From Phymatolithon calcareum (lineage: Eukaryota; Rhodophyta; Florideophyceae; Hapalidiales), in NCBI GenBank assembly GCA_977006965.1, contig OZ345358.1, positions 744,001 to 808,000 on the forward strand: 64,000 nucleotides of DNA, given 5' to 3'. Made by a program: the position numbers and the translations under genes. Below are positions 12,505 through 23,230 of this stretch, one piece after another. Each line of letters opens with the position of its first letter. Position 1 is the stretch's first letter. Under the pieces are notes generated by a model. That model had not been told where the DNA came from. It saw only the letters and a program-made list of their open reading frames with translations, and made no database searches.

Positions 12505-13545
12505 TTCTAAATATTCCTAGGAAATTCGCTACATCGACCGAAAACGATGGCAATATTCGCTAAATCGGCACCCCTTGCAAAAACTACAACTTGCTGTGAT
12601 ACAAAGAACACTTTAGAAAAATCAACTAGTCAAAAAAATTAAACTTTATGTCATTCTCTTTTCTGTATGATTTAGCTCCTTGTGGAAATTTCCGTCATCG
12701 CAGGCAGTGAGGTGAATTATCATGGTTGATCCGCTTTGTCGATGTGTTTTCGTTTCGCCTCAACAATATTGTGAATATTCGGCCCGCTCTTTTCTGCGAG
12801 AATTGACCTTTGTTTTCGCACGAGCAGTGACGGACCCTCATCTAGGACGGCAAGTAGGGCCTCTTGAGCTGGCGGCCCGGCTTAGCTAAAAATTCAAACG
12901 GCACTAAGTCATCCTGCACTATCTGGTCACCAGTGACTGTAACACGAATGATGCTGCCCTCGTGTTGCTTGGCCACGTTCTCAACAGCCATGCGTTCACG
13001 AGCCAGTTATTGCTCCACTCGCCGAACGCGACCCGATGCTGCACCAAGCCTCTAGAAGCATACAAAAGCGCTCGGCAGCGCACGGACTCTCACATAGAAC
13101 GCGCGAGCTGTGCGCTGACTACAGATGAGCGCCACGCGCTGCTTTTTGCGATTTTCCTCGAGATGAGCCTAGCCAATAGATGTGTTGTAGGAGATTAAGA
13201 GATCGAAAACGTCTTCAAAGTTTGCTCTAGGGCAGTCGCCCACCCTTAACACAAGCTTCTTCTTCTCCATGTCTTCAGAGGGTTCGGGCGAGAGCGTAGT
13301 GAGTTACCTGAATAGTCGAACGCGACGAGGTGCACAGTGCTTCGAGTAGCAGATGAGTAGTGTAATTATAAGCGTCTCTCTATATTTACTGTCCTCATTT
13401 TTGCTCATGTACTGGTGTCGTAGGTTTGCATGTAGGGTTAGCTAGCTCATATCCTAGCGAGAAGTACTTTTTGCAAGGGGTGCCTAGTTAGCGAAATGTG
13501 CAACCTTTTTCGGTCCATGCAGAGAATTTCCTCAAATATTCCAGC
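12505..13545. repeat. Inverted-repeat element with about 80-bp arms
   Basis: The left arm (about 12505-12585) and the reverse complement of the right arm (about 13465-13545) share about 75% identity. Both contain GGCACCCCTTGCAAAAA and a GGAAATTC...GACCGAAAA block. The 880-bp interior holds a small minus-strand frame (12842-12991). No target-site duplication is visible, because a LINE 3' end abuts the right arm directly. It may be an old DNA transposon or fold-back element. Confidence 0.5.
12842..12991 (-). CDS. Small unknown frame within the inverted-repeat element
   Basis: A minus-strand ATG at 12991 opens a 49-codon frame ending at TAG (12842-12844). It contains VAKQHEGSIIRVTVTGDQ and then DDLVPFEF. 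The alternating hydrophobic pattern and GC-rich third positions look like a real beta-rich domain, not chance. The frame continues upstream of the ATG for 5 codons until an in-frame TAA, beyond which coding-like residues resume. It is therefore likely the broken 3' end of a longer gene. I do not recognise the family. Confidence 0.3.
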   Translation of the reverse strand: MAVENVAKQHEGSIIRVTVTGDQIVQDDLVPFEFLAKPGRQLKRPYLPS

Positions 13546-13546
13546 A

Positions 13547-14035
13547 GATATTTGATGATATTATTTTCAGAGCTCCCACAGGCTCACCTTGGAGTAGCGG
13601 AGCAGCTCTTGTGATATTCTCTAAGCTAAAGTCGTCTGGCTACTCAAAACGTTCTTTATTTGTAATTCTCTCCCAACAAGAGCTCCTGTGAATCTCTTAC
13701 GCTATGTTCTTATCTTTGACAGCCCTAGAGTACGTTGTAAGGCGACTAGTTCGATCACAGCGGTAATCCCACAGTAGGCACCCAATACTTATTTTCTCTA
13801 GAGGTTTACTCGGTTGAATGTCAACCTTCGGCACCTTAATCGTGTTGTTCTTTCTTCTCTGTAAAGGATCACTGGTAGCTTGCCTTCAGTAGGAATCTTC
13901 ATTGATCTGCCTTCTTTTTCCTTTTCCCAAACCTTAATTGTTTCTTCTCTACTCCTCTTCTTCGTGACAGATCCCTTCTGGGTTTTCTGAAGGGCTTGTC
14001 GCAAGTCTTCATAAACCTTGAGATATTAAATATCC
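13547..14035 (-). mobile_element. 5'-truncated LINE fragment, C-terminal part
   Basis: This is the 3' end of a LINE closely related to the copy at 58649-60240. The encoded C-terminal tail (13798-14004, with the segment EETIKVWEKEKEGRSMK) and the 3' untranslated sequence both align with that copy. The right boundary meets the 3' end of the next LINE at about 14040. It keeps the family's terminal TCATCAAATAT motif (minus strand) but lacks the last CCC. Confidence 0.75.
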
Positions 14036-14273
14036 TTCACTTCTTTGAATTTTGAATTTATTAAACTCCCTCAGAAACACTCATAAGACTGTAAGGGAGA
14101 TGCGTTTCAGATGCTACTACCTTGGTAGCTCCGTTAAAGCCCGCAAAAGCTCGTTGCTATCGTCGTAGCCCTAGCTGCAAAAACCCTCCTCCAGAGAAGG
14201 TGGAGGGAAAAGCTTAGAGTCCACTTGTCCTGTTCGTAGGAATCTCAGCGTCGCCGTTCTATTTTGTCTTGGT

Positions 14274-14897
14274 CTATTCCATGTCTTCATAAAAGACGAT
14301 TGTGAGGAATAGTACTTTGTCAAGTGCCTTTTCAGTCTCACTAGTCTCCTCTTCTGTTAGTAGATATCTTTGAAGGTGCACTTCGAGCTTGTTCATGAGA
14401 GTTGGTACGATATCACCGAATTTGTCTTCCAGAAGTGTCGTACTCAATGGGGGAAAACGTCCGAATGCCCATTTAATCGCCAATTGGCGGTGACGTGCTT
14501 TCGGTAGTCTGATGATGGCGGGAGTAGACCCGGGAATATCATAAGGAATATTCCTCTTTCTGTTCGCCTCCAAGCCTTCTCCTTCGTCTTTAAAGAGCAG
14601 GTCCCTCAACGATTTTGCTGAAACTCGCTGCTTAAGATAGGTTAGTGCCGTCTCGAATAGGTCGTGATGTAACATTGTTGATATGTCACGACACACCCAT
14701 TGCAATTCCTCAACGTCTCTTTCCTCTCTTGGGACTGCGAGCAAGCCCATTTTCCTTGTTCTGGCTCGTTCAAGCATTCGTAACGCTAGAACTAGTCTTC
14801 TGTCTTCCGCATTATGTATGCGACAGAGAAGACGAAGTCTCGCGGTTCGATTTTTTGCGATTGGACCAAATACTTGTCCAAAAAAAGTCTTCTCCAC
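14274..14897 (-). pseudogene. LINE pol C-terminal region
   Basis: A 207-codon open frame without a proper upstream start continues the RT polyprotein. It carries the segments RLRLLCRIHNAEDRR and KRNIPYDIPGSTPAI, then a conserved AIKWAFGRFPPLSTTL block. The plus-strand LINE at 61347-61868 has a close counterpart (VQYAFGRFPQVSTTL). The function of this domain beyond the RT thumb is unknown. It is longer than in the other copies here, so it may be the least damaged part of the element. Confidence 0.7.
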
Positions 14898-14999
14898 GTC
14901 TGCAATAGCTGTTTGAACTCTTGTCGTCCATGGCGTCAGGTGTATGGCATATTCTCATCTTGGCTGTATCAAGGCCTTGTACATCTTGATTGCTTTTAA

Positions 15000-16100
15000 G
15001 GGGCTGAGTCCCCGGGCTGTTACACCAAGGGATCTCAGCTGATACACTGCTATCTTGGCCTGTCGGAAAGTAAACAGTGTGCTTCTGAAGCCCTTTGTAC
15101 TACAGAACGTTGCTTTTTCCTTGTTTTGTGTTCCATTTCATGCCATTTTCGCTTGCCCAAATGGTCGCTATATCAAGAAGTTTCTGAATTCCTCGCCCTG
15201 TCTTCGCTTGAAGCTGAGCATCATCTGCGAACAACTGGGACATTTCCGTCTGTCTTGTAGACGGCTTCTGCGAATGTGGCCATGATTATATTGTATATGC
15301 GTGAGCTAAGCGGGGAACCTTGAGGCACTCCGCGGTCGATGATACACTACGCTTTTATTTCGACTCCCGCTGATGTGACTGAAGAGGGTTTTAACAGGTA
15401 CGCAACCATCCTTGTTCTATCTTTAGGAAGTTTCTCAGTCAGCCTCTTCATGAGTATATCCCTTGGCACACTTTCGTATGCCGCGGATAGGTCGAGAACT
15501 GCCATGAACAGAAGCCCTTTTTCATTGTACTTTTTGCCCGGAGCATTGGGAGATATGTGCATTTGTCTTTCTGAGAACCTAGCTGAACTTTGTTGAAGGG
15601 GTAGTTCTCGCCTATGTATGCACCTAGAGCTGATTCAATTATTTTCCTGGCTTGATGTAAAAGAGATATAGGCCTTTAGTTTCCGGCGACATGAGGTGGA
15701 CCTTTCTTGTATAAGGGAACCAGAGTTGCTTAGCGCAATGTTCGAGGATGACATTTGAGTCTTCCGCATGTTTCCCATAATGCTAGCATTATTTCGAGTC
15801 CCGCTTCTTAGTTCGCGTGCAACATTTCGACCGCATCTATGTCGGGACCTACCGCGTTCCCCGTCGGTGCTCTGATGAATGCAATTGCGATGTGCCGATT
15901 CATTATCCTATTGAGAGAAAATTACGCGACGGAAGATTCCAGTCTTCTTCCGCACTACACACACTTGAGATGTATGCTGAGAATTTGCTTGGGTGGACAG
16001 GAGCCCCGAGAGCTTTGTTTGCTCCTTTCATCAGGACTTTGACTTCAGGATCATGCTTGTGGGATTCGACCCGTCGCTTGGCCCCATTTTCTCAACCTCC
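15000..16100 (-). pseudogene. LINE reverse transcriptase relic
   Basis: The minus strand reads MAVLDLSAAYESVPRDIL (RT motif with the first catalytic Asp) at 15347-15562. CIIDRGVPQGSPLS follows, and the FADD active site with DAQLQAKTGRG lies near 15200. Stops and shifts separate the blocks. The RT would prime cDNA synthesis at nicked target DNA. It shares the order and wording of the RTs at 43535-43900 (minus) and 49686-50243 (plus). Confidence 0.7.
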
Positions 16101-16918
16101 TCAAGGTATCTTTTAAATTGATCTCATTTGGCTTTTCTCACCTTCTTCATTAACAGCATTCTCACCTCTGGGAGAGCTTCTTTGTCACTTTCGAGTCCTG
16201 TTCTCCTGTAAAATCTTATATTTCCAGGCTCGTTACTTCACCAGATTGTCCAGCTCCTTGTTCAAAATACTTTTAAATCATAGGCGATGTTCACGTCTCC
16301 ATCAGCTTTTCCAGAAAAATATCATACCAGTCGTTCAACTCCCGTTTGTCAGTGCAGGCATGCAGCTGCTCTATCATGCCCGGTACAGACTTCCACATTT
16401 CTTCTTTGGCCTTTGTTGTTCTTTTCAGTCTTCGCCTGGAAGCTTTTGAGATAACGTTCTTTCTTCGAGGGGTTATAATCCTGTAGTTCAGTACCCTCAT
16501 TGCTACAGGAATTTGTTCCATGACACCCTTCCACATGCCATGCAGCAGTTCGGATACCTCTACTTCCAGGGACTTTTGTCATGAAGATATCGATGTTGCT
16601 CTTGTTATGATTGGAGACAAATGTTGGTCTTGTTGTCGTCCTTATTCTCCAGTTGAATTTTGGGGCCCGCGACACAAACCTGTACCCTCTCCACTTTCCT
16701 GTGCCGTCCCAGTGCCTATCTCTTTCGTTAAGGTCACCCATGATTACTGCTTTCCACGTGCAGTGATGGTGGATGAATTCTAAACACTTGTTGTACTCCC
16801 CTCGACTTGCAAGAGCGGAAATGTAGACAACTGACAGCGCCATATACATCATATTTGCACTCACCACCTGGAATGCTCTTGTAGTCATCTTACCCAGTAC
16901 TTTGGTTGGAGTACCGGC
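16100..16918 (-). pseudogene. LINE AP-endonuclease, downstream part
   Basis: The frame at 16349-16888 contains VVYISALASRGEY, then AVIMGDLNERDRHWD (the GD-N motif of the exonuclease/endonuclease/phosphatase family) and KSNIDIFMTK (the SxIDI motif). The upstream part of the same domain continues at 19244-19400, beyond the inserted transposon. The motif Asn is retained here, while the LINE at 48212 has Lys at that position. Confidence 0.7.
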
Positions 16919-17153
16919 CTTAGAGCATCTCGAACGGCTTGGACAAAAATCTGTTTTGTAAGAAATAAATCATAGGATAGGGCGTTGTGCCGTGTCGAAG
17001 TGCAAAAACATGGCCCTCACGGCCGGTCTATACCGGAATTGAATTTGGTGATCATGGGCAAAATTATATCATAATGCCCAAGCTGTTCGAAACAGTCCAT
17101 ACCCGATTCCCTATTCCCATATCCCTTCCCTTTTCTTACCTGCCCTACCAGAA

Positions 17154-18152
17154 ATGGGGGGTGCCTCGCGCGCTATCGTCTTGAGCGACGTCGGAAATTT
17201 GCATGGGAACACATACAAGGGACCGTGTTTCGCCGCCGTCGCCGGATTGTGCAGAGCTGGCACGTGGATTCATGGTGGGTCGCACCACTGCTCACGTTGC
17301 AAGAAGTACATTCACTACATATGCGGAAAACTCCACGCCAAGGACGGTCTCTTAATTTGTCCACTCTGCAGTCTCGCGCCAGAGCAGGTTGCGATCATGA
17401 ATGGAAACTGCAAAACCCAACCAGAATGTGATGTGAACGTGACGGACAAGTCGAATCCGGGCGCGGTCGGCGGGACGGACGATAACGTTACGGATGCGGA
17501 TTGTCCCCTGCATGCTGCGGACAATGGAATTGGATCAGTTTTAGGCGCTGTTCTTGCAGTTGGCAATGGGAGTCTTGTTGTTCAGCCCACTGTGCAAGCT
17601 GCAAGCGACGGAATATGCACTCTTCTGAGCGACGCTGAAAGCGTGAATCCTCAAAAATTTGTAACAGGGCACGCTACACTAGGGATGAACGAAGGAAATG
17701 CCCGAGCCAATTTGGTGTCCAACCGTACTGCACGAGGAGCGAACGCAGGACCTGAACAAAATCCGTCATCAAGTAATGGTAGCGGAACTGGTGATATCGA
17801 TACCAACACGGGGGGTACAGATAATCCTCACAATGATGCACGGGATAAAGGATTTGTTTGTGACGATTTTTCTCAAGCCTTTCTCCCACCCTCTCGCCGG
17901 GACTTTGCTTTCAGTTTTCTACGGGATCAGAAAGTGCAAAATTTGCGGTCAATTGCGAGGGCATTGCATTGCCTGCAAGGACAGTCTTCTAAAACTGGAC
18001 AGATATGTTTAGTTGTTGTAGTGTGGGGTTGTAAATCGCACAGGAGGCACACTGTTTTTGGTCGGGTTGTTTCCTGGCGGAAAGCCAAGGGCGGCGCGAA
18101 GCACGACCTTTATCGAAAAAACAATGGATCAAAAGATGACTTGGCAGTATGA
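17154..18152 (+). CDS. Zinc-finger protein carried by the Harbinger-like element
   Basis: The ATG at 17154 opens a 332-codon frame. Residues about 41-75 read HHCSRCKKYIHYICGKL and then CPLC, a CxxC...HxxC...CxxC arrangement resembling a PHD or related treble-clef finger. A long low-complexity Asn/Gly/Asp-rich linker follows. The last 70 codons look poor. A pyrimidine-rich acceptor ending at 17914, with donors at 17773 (CAA/GTAATG) or 17815, would instead join in frame to a short exon. That exon encodes RKCKICGQLRGHCIACKD, a CxxC-x6-CxxC finger, and ends at 18012. The spliced form seems better, but it is unproven. I do not recognise an orthologue. It may be a captured host gene or an element accessory protein. 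Confidence 0.5.
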   Translation: MGGASRAIVLSDVGNLHGNTYKGPCFAAVAGLCRAGTWIHGGSHHCSRCKKYIHYICGKLHAKDGLLICPLCSLAPEQVAIMNGNCKTQPECDVNVTDKSNPGAVGGTDDNVTDADCPLHAADNGIGSVLGAVLAVGNGSLVVQPTVQAASDGICTLLSDAESVNPQKFVTGHATLGMNEGNARANLVSNRTARGANAGPEQNPSSSNGSGTGDIDTNTGGTDNPHNDARDKGFVCDDFSQAFLPPSRRDFAFSFLRDQKVQNLRSIARALHCLQGQSSKTGQICLVVVVWGCKSHRRHTVFGRVVSWRKAKGGAKHDLYRKNNGSKDDLAV

Positions 18153-18194
18153 GAATTGGATCAATGGAAGAATCTGGAAGCCGCTTCGCGGCTT

Positions 18195-18275
18195 CCGAGG
18201 TGCTTACAGTGTAAGAACTTGTAAGCTGTATAAGCACCTGTAAGCTGTGTAAGCATCTGTAAGCTGTAAGCAGCG
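18195..18275. repeat. Short tandem repeat, 17-19 bp unit
   Basis: About three copies of a unit like TGTAAGCTGTATAAGCACC follow directly on a small hairpin (GAAGCCGCTTCGCGGCTTC, 18177-18195). It lies inside the Harbinger-like element, downstream of its gene. Confidence 0.6.
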
Positions 18276-19243
18276 GTTCTAGGGTTTGCCCTTGGTGATC
18301 CTTCATGGTGTAAGTACGCATCGAAACCTATGGTACTGTAATGACTGTAATTCTATCTGTAATGGCTTGCTGTAAATGCAAGCTGTAATGACAATTTGAA
18401 GGGAGCTATTTGTATAGGAGTATGACAGTGGCGTTGGACGCCACATGTAGCTTGTAAAAAACTGCTCGAGACATTCGAAATGCGCCGCTGAACTCTTCAT
18501 TTCATAGATGACGAGTTATTTTCAAGAAACCCTGACGGTCCCTGCTCTTCGAAGCGAGCCTGTCCCCACGATTCTTGGGTGCCTTGTAGCGCGGTGTGTC
18601 ATCATCAGTGAAAAGATTGAAGACCAGAGAGATGGCGAAGATTCCAATCATTCTGCACCTGTGTTGTGCATCGAACGTCATTACGAATGCAAAGTAGTGG
18701 CGTTAGCCCATGTGAAGAGATGTAATCACTTTCCTTCTCGGACTTATACTGTATACAGCCCTGTATGAGGGCTATTGAACGCCGTGTTGCCGCCAAAATG
18801 TGCCCAATTTGCCCATTGGCGCGAACACTTCAATTTTGGGCAAGAGGTAGTTCCTTGGGCATGGACGAAATGCGCCGTGCTTTGGGCAAAGCTTGGGCAT
18901 TGTTGACAACGGAACATGGACCACCAGCCAACCATGAACAGCCAAATCAACTCTTACGATAGATTTTGCCCATGATCACCAAATTCAAATCCGGTATAGA
19001 CTGGACCTCAGTGCAATACAAAAGTCGATACTTGCACAAATGGACATAGGTTTTGCCATGGGAAAACAAAATAATTCAAACAAATAGCGGAAACTCATAA
19101 CTGAGTAGCCAATAAAATAGTGTTGGCTAAATTACAGTTTCCATCAATCTGCAATCATATGATGAATTTTGATCAATTCCAGCTGGGTACCCAATAGCGC
19201 AGTTTACCCATAACTTTGGCCATTCCCGTTCGAGATGCTCTTA

Positions 19244-19400
19244 GTAATTAAAGCTATACCTCCTCGTGGTCGTTCCCGAGGGCCCTGCGGGCGGGTCGAA
19301 CAGATTTGGTCGAAATTCACCCTGATCGCAGTGTCTACTTTTTGAAAAGTCTCTGTCAGACCAAGGACTTGCACATGGTGTTTTTCCATGATTTAGAGTC
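19244..19400 (-). pseudogene. LINE AP-endonuclease, N-terminal part
   Basis: The frame reads HHVQVLGLTETFQK, then DQICSTRPQG and RPRGGIALITK, matching the N-terminal endonuclease of the LINEs at 47074-47493 and 48212-48829. The frame breaks where the Harbinger-like element begins. Together with 16100-16918 it forms one domain. Confidence 0.7.
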
Positions 19401-19449
19401 TCTGCTGATCCGCCCAAGTTTAAAGTGGGAAATATTATTCTATTTCACA

Positions 19450-21680
19450 GGATCATGATTCCACAATTGTTTCAGCGTCCACGTGCGATGCTGGTATGGG
19501 GTTCGAATAATTAGTGGCTCTGTGCTTGGAGTTTTGCTCTTCTGTTTCAATAGCTTTGGGTGTCGATTTACTTGTTGAGCACACTTCAGGGGTCATGCTA
19601 TCTTCTCTGTTTTTGGTACGGGAGCTTAAAGTCTTTTGGGCTTGGTTTGGCCCTTTGGTTTTGTTCCCAGTTGAAAAATTGTCGCTATCATCATCAAGCT
19701 CAGAGCTCTTTGGTTTGCGCACTTCTGTGGGGTTTTTCGAAAATTCAACGCTTTCATTGCATGCTAACATACTTATCACTTCGATTTCAAATTGCTTGTC
19801 AACGCCCGCTTGTGTCTCTGCAAGGAAATTTCTCTCGAGTGCTTCTATTTCTTCTACTACCTTCTTCTGGTTGTCTTTGTACTACTTTCGTGTGCGGAAA
19901 TCAGCCGTGCATCCTGAGCATTTCTTCATTCTCTTTCTCATATAGATTCTTGAGTATACGTTCATCCCCTGAAACCAGTGCCTTCTTAGACACCGAGTCC
20001 TTGAAGAGATTGCACTCTTTGTCTATCCTTAGGCCTGCTGCCTTCCTTGACGCTATGAATCTGTCACTGTAGTGATTGCTGGACATTATTACCAGCCTGA
20101 AGTTTCCATTGAGCGAGAGTCCAAGAACCGCCCTTGGAGGAATAATTTGGGTCATCTCATTGTACAGCTCGACTTCGTCCATTCTTTCCAGTCCTGTGAA
20201 GTAGAGTGGAACTACTTCACTGGACCGGGTGTTCCGTATAGTGCCTCTAATTTCTCTTGATAACTTGATTACTCGCGAACTGATGTGGCTCGAGAAGTGC
20301 GCCGGAGTCGGGCGCACTAGCACCGGGGCTGCAGCATGCGACATCGGCGAAGCCATCGAAGCCCGCTCTGGTTCTTCTTGAGTCGCCAGTACAGTATTTT
20401 TCCTGCATTATTCTCTTCCTCTTGAGCCTTACGGGCTGGCGTGGCCACTGCAGGGTCTGCCGTTGATCTTCATTCACATTCAGACTTCTGAGCTGCTTCG
20501 ATTCGTTATTTCTGGGCACTGTTCTAGCTTGTACTTCCACCAGTGTCAATCGTTCGCACACTTCGCTCAGTGTTATCATGATTTCGTCCATTTTCGCCAC
20601 TATGTTATCATTGTCCATATACGTACTGCCTTGAGGAGCTGATTGGCTCCGCTCCATCGACAGCTCTGAGATCTCAATTTCCAGAGCCATAACTCTACCT
20701 TGGGTACTGGAATTGCACGCCTTGCAGATGGTTGCAATTTATTCGCTCCCCGCCCCTCCGTGTGGGTTTAACTGGCCCATTATGTCACATTTGTTGCACC
20801 TGACTCTTTCCCTGACTTTCAGAAAACGCTGTTTGAGCTCAGATCTGTGGGTTTCGCCTTCGGGTTGTGCTCTGGTTTCTGCGTCCGACTCGGATACTTC
20901 CCCATCTTCTTTCGGTACGTCACTGTCTTCCATCTCTACTGGAGCGAGAGCTCGAGCTGCAATCTCGTTTGCTCGCTCCAGTGTCCTCTTTGCGTATCGA
21001 GCGACGTCGCGCAATTCCTCGAGCTCTTCGTTGGTTTCTTCATCCGAGTTCTCGGTTTCGATCTCGTTGTCCGATTCTACATTAGATGACGGTGAGCTGA
21101 CCGCACTCTTGGCGCGAAGGCATGTGACCACTGGAGATTGGCGAACTGCTCCCTTTGCTTTCTTGCATGGTCCACAATTTTTCGCGCGGAATTGTTTTCG
21201 TTCAAAGACATTTCATTCTTTTATGCATTTCTTGACTACGTCGGAGTTTCCTTTCGCGGCAAACTTTTTCTCCCCGGGCAACTCGCCAGGGATCATGATC
21301 GAGATCGGGGGGCTCGGGCGTCCCCTTGGCTCGCCAAAATCACCGCCGTGGCGCACTTCACCGCCCACGTGCTGGTAGTGGATGAATTTTCAAAGAAGCT
21401 GGTTAGGAATGGATGCTGTTCAACATGGCAGAAATCCCCTAATTCCCCTAATGATAAGGTACCATACAAATATTCCAGGAGTTGTGTGTCCTTGTGACGG
21501 AATTAAATTCCAAACTTTTTGTCTCCGCGCAGTGCAAACAGCTTTGGAGCTAAACATTAGGTCCTTCTTAAGGTCCGCTTCGAAGTCCGAATCCATTCTG
21601 GACTGCCGTTTCGCTTTTCCACCGCTCTTCTGCGCGCCCTTCTGTGAGCTGGAATCATACCCTTGCCCCTTGACCATTAA
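19450..21680 (-). pseudogene. LINE ORF1 region (putative nucleic-acid-binding protein)
   Basis: Several minus-strand frames in series form the first ORF. It has a basic start (21420-21677), then a CGPCKKAKGAV motif, an acidic Ser/Glu-rich coiled-coil-like segment, and VRCNKCDIMGQLNPH (20739-21131). A CKAC pair and helical segments follow (20247-20690 and 19901-20356). The CxxC pairs may form zinc knuckles that bind element RNA, as ORF1 proteins usually do. Frameshifts separate the parts. Confidence 0.5.
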
Positions 21681-21699
21681 TCAAGGCAATGTCACTACG

Positions 21700-22834
21700 A
21701 GTGGGTCCGTCTGGAGGAGGGCCTTCGTGTCGCCCATGGAGCAAATTGTGATGGTTATGTTGAGCATGGTTTTGACGTCGGATTTGTTTTCTCTACATTC
21801 GATGAGTATCAAACTGAAGGTCAGTTCACCCATCCCGATTCACAGATCCTCTTGAAGACGCACCAGAAATTTTGCTGAGCGAGATCATTGCACAAGTTTC
21901 CGCACTCGGAACAGAAATATTACACCCTCGCCTCCTAGCTTTAGGACAAAGCTATAAGGAGGCGGGCGACCAGGGAGCCACTGTGTATCATTTCTGTTTC
22001 CAGTGCGCGGCATGGGCGACGATCACGCTCGTCTCTACGTCTTCGACAGGATCTACAAAGCGACTGCCTATAATTTCAGCCTCGACTGAGATGTTGTTCT
22101 AGGATTCCTGTGACTCTTGTCTAAAGGTACTTCTTATTGTTCACGTTTCAGTTGTTCAGCGTGAATAATCTGACGGACTGAAAGAGCAACTAACTTGATT
22201 AAAGCGATGTCCAGTCGGTGATTGAGCATTCTTTGTCAGATTGAGCACTGGGGATTCAGAAGAGGCTGGTTCGCATCCAGTTTTCGCCGAAGACTAGAGA
22301 TGGAGAAAGAAGTTCGCAAAGACGCAGAAGTGGAGAGCGAGGAGCTAGTAATGATGTAGTTGCAGACAACGTCGACCAACAAAGCATTCCGGAAAGGCTA
22401 GAAAAGAACGAAGAAAGATATTCAAGGAGAATTCACCCTTCACCGGGGACAAAGACTCTCTGCGCTCTTAACCTGAAACGAATCTCTCATAGGAATCTAT
22501 TCGCACAAGGGATGGATAGACGTGAGTTTACTTGAAGCTCTCGGTGTGTACTAAGCACCGGAGAGGCTTGTCATGCACTTGATTCAAGTGGTGAAAAAAA
22601 TATTTGCAACACCGTATGATGCTGCGATTCAGTCAGCGAGACTCATAAAGTTGCGATGTTTGTCGAAGGATGCAGTCGGAGTGCAGCGGCACAAGGTGCC
22701 CCAGACAGTAAACGGTCAACGGACATACTGACACGGGGGAAATTGAAAGTTTTTATCTTAGAAGCCCTCAGCGCCAATGTTCGTCGACATCAGTGTAGCT
22801 TTCCGTGTACTATTTTCACATTGTCTAAGAATAT
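21700..22834. other. Intergenic; relic of an unknown dispersed family near the end
   Basis: No gene is apparent. A plus-strand stretch at 22735-22830 encodes GKLKVFILEALSA and then HQCSF. This matches a frame at 56150-56250 (GKLYAFILDALNA), so it is a fragment of the same unknown dispersed element. Confidence 0.4.
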
Positions 22835-23230
22835 CGCATTACTCTATCATTTCTTCTGCAATAATCTCTAATTCTAATAGTCTGTCCATGGCCTGAATTG
22901 TTTCGTCCTCGGTCTTTTCGTTGAATTGTGTTCGTGTAAGGTCGTGTTGTAGGGTCGCAAGTCCCTTCTCAGTTACTTCCGTACGAGGAAACATCCGAAC
23001 TACGATTTCACTTCCAGCATTGCGATTTGAGTAGCACGGTGGGGATGATGCGCTCATTCATGTTCACTGGGATTTTTCGCTTCAATACTTCCTCTTTTTG
23101 TCCCCAGGCTTTGCTAAGAAGGAGCGTCTCTACCTTGGGCGTCACCGTCCCCCGCTCAGACCGCTCGGCCTGATCGCTGATTAGATCGTGTAGCTTCATG
23201 TTTGATCTATCCCTTTCAGCGTAGCGAAGC
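22835..23230 (-). mobile_element. LINE C-terminal fragment
   Basis: Two overlapping minus frames encode KRKIPVNMNERIIPTVL and FPRTEVTEKGL, then an EDETIQAMDRLLELE helix. They follow the same order as the C-terminal region of the LINEs at 14274-14897 and 61347-61868. A frameshift lies near 23040. Only the last part of the element is present. Confidence 0.55.

Larger units (their letters stand above)
16923..19240 (+). mobile_element. PIF/Harbinger-like transposon carrying a zinc-finger gene
   Basis: The ends are a 15-bp perfect terminal inverted repeat, GAGCATCTCGAACGG. It is flanked on both sides by TTA (16920-16922 and 19241-19243), the 3-bp target site typical of PIF/Harbinger elements. Removing it rejoins the two halves of the LINE endonuclease exactly. 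A subterminal block (about 17027-17075 and, inverted, 18960-19010) is also shared between the ends. The interior has no DDE transposase that I can see, so it is non-autonomous. It holds one coding region (17154-18152) and many TTGGGCA/TGCCCAA motifs. Confidence 0.85.
14040..21700 (-). mobile_element. Decayed minus-strand LINE, split by a DNA transposon
   Basis: Reading leftward, the element has an ORF1 region (about 21680-19450), an AP-endonuclease start (19400-19244), then the rest of the endonuclease (16918-16100), RT (about 16000-15000), a C-terminal domain (14897-14274) and a 3' UTR to about 14040. The insertion at 16923-19240 divides the endonuclease. Numerous stops and frameshifts make it inactive. 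It belongs to a different subfamily from the LINE pair at 42.7-51.3 kb, since its C-terminus matches the copies at 60557-62048, 63235-63445 and 22835-23230. Confidence 0.75.

Noticed and set aside
20713-21378. 221-codon plus-strand serine-rich frame
   Set aside because: Antisense of the LINE ORF1 region on the minus strand.
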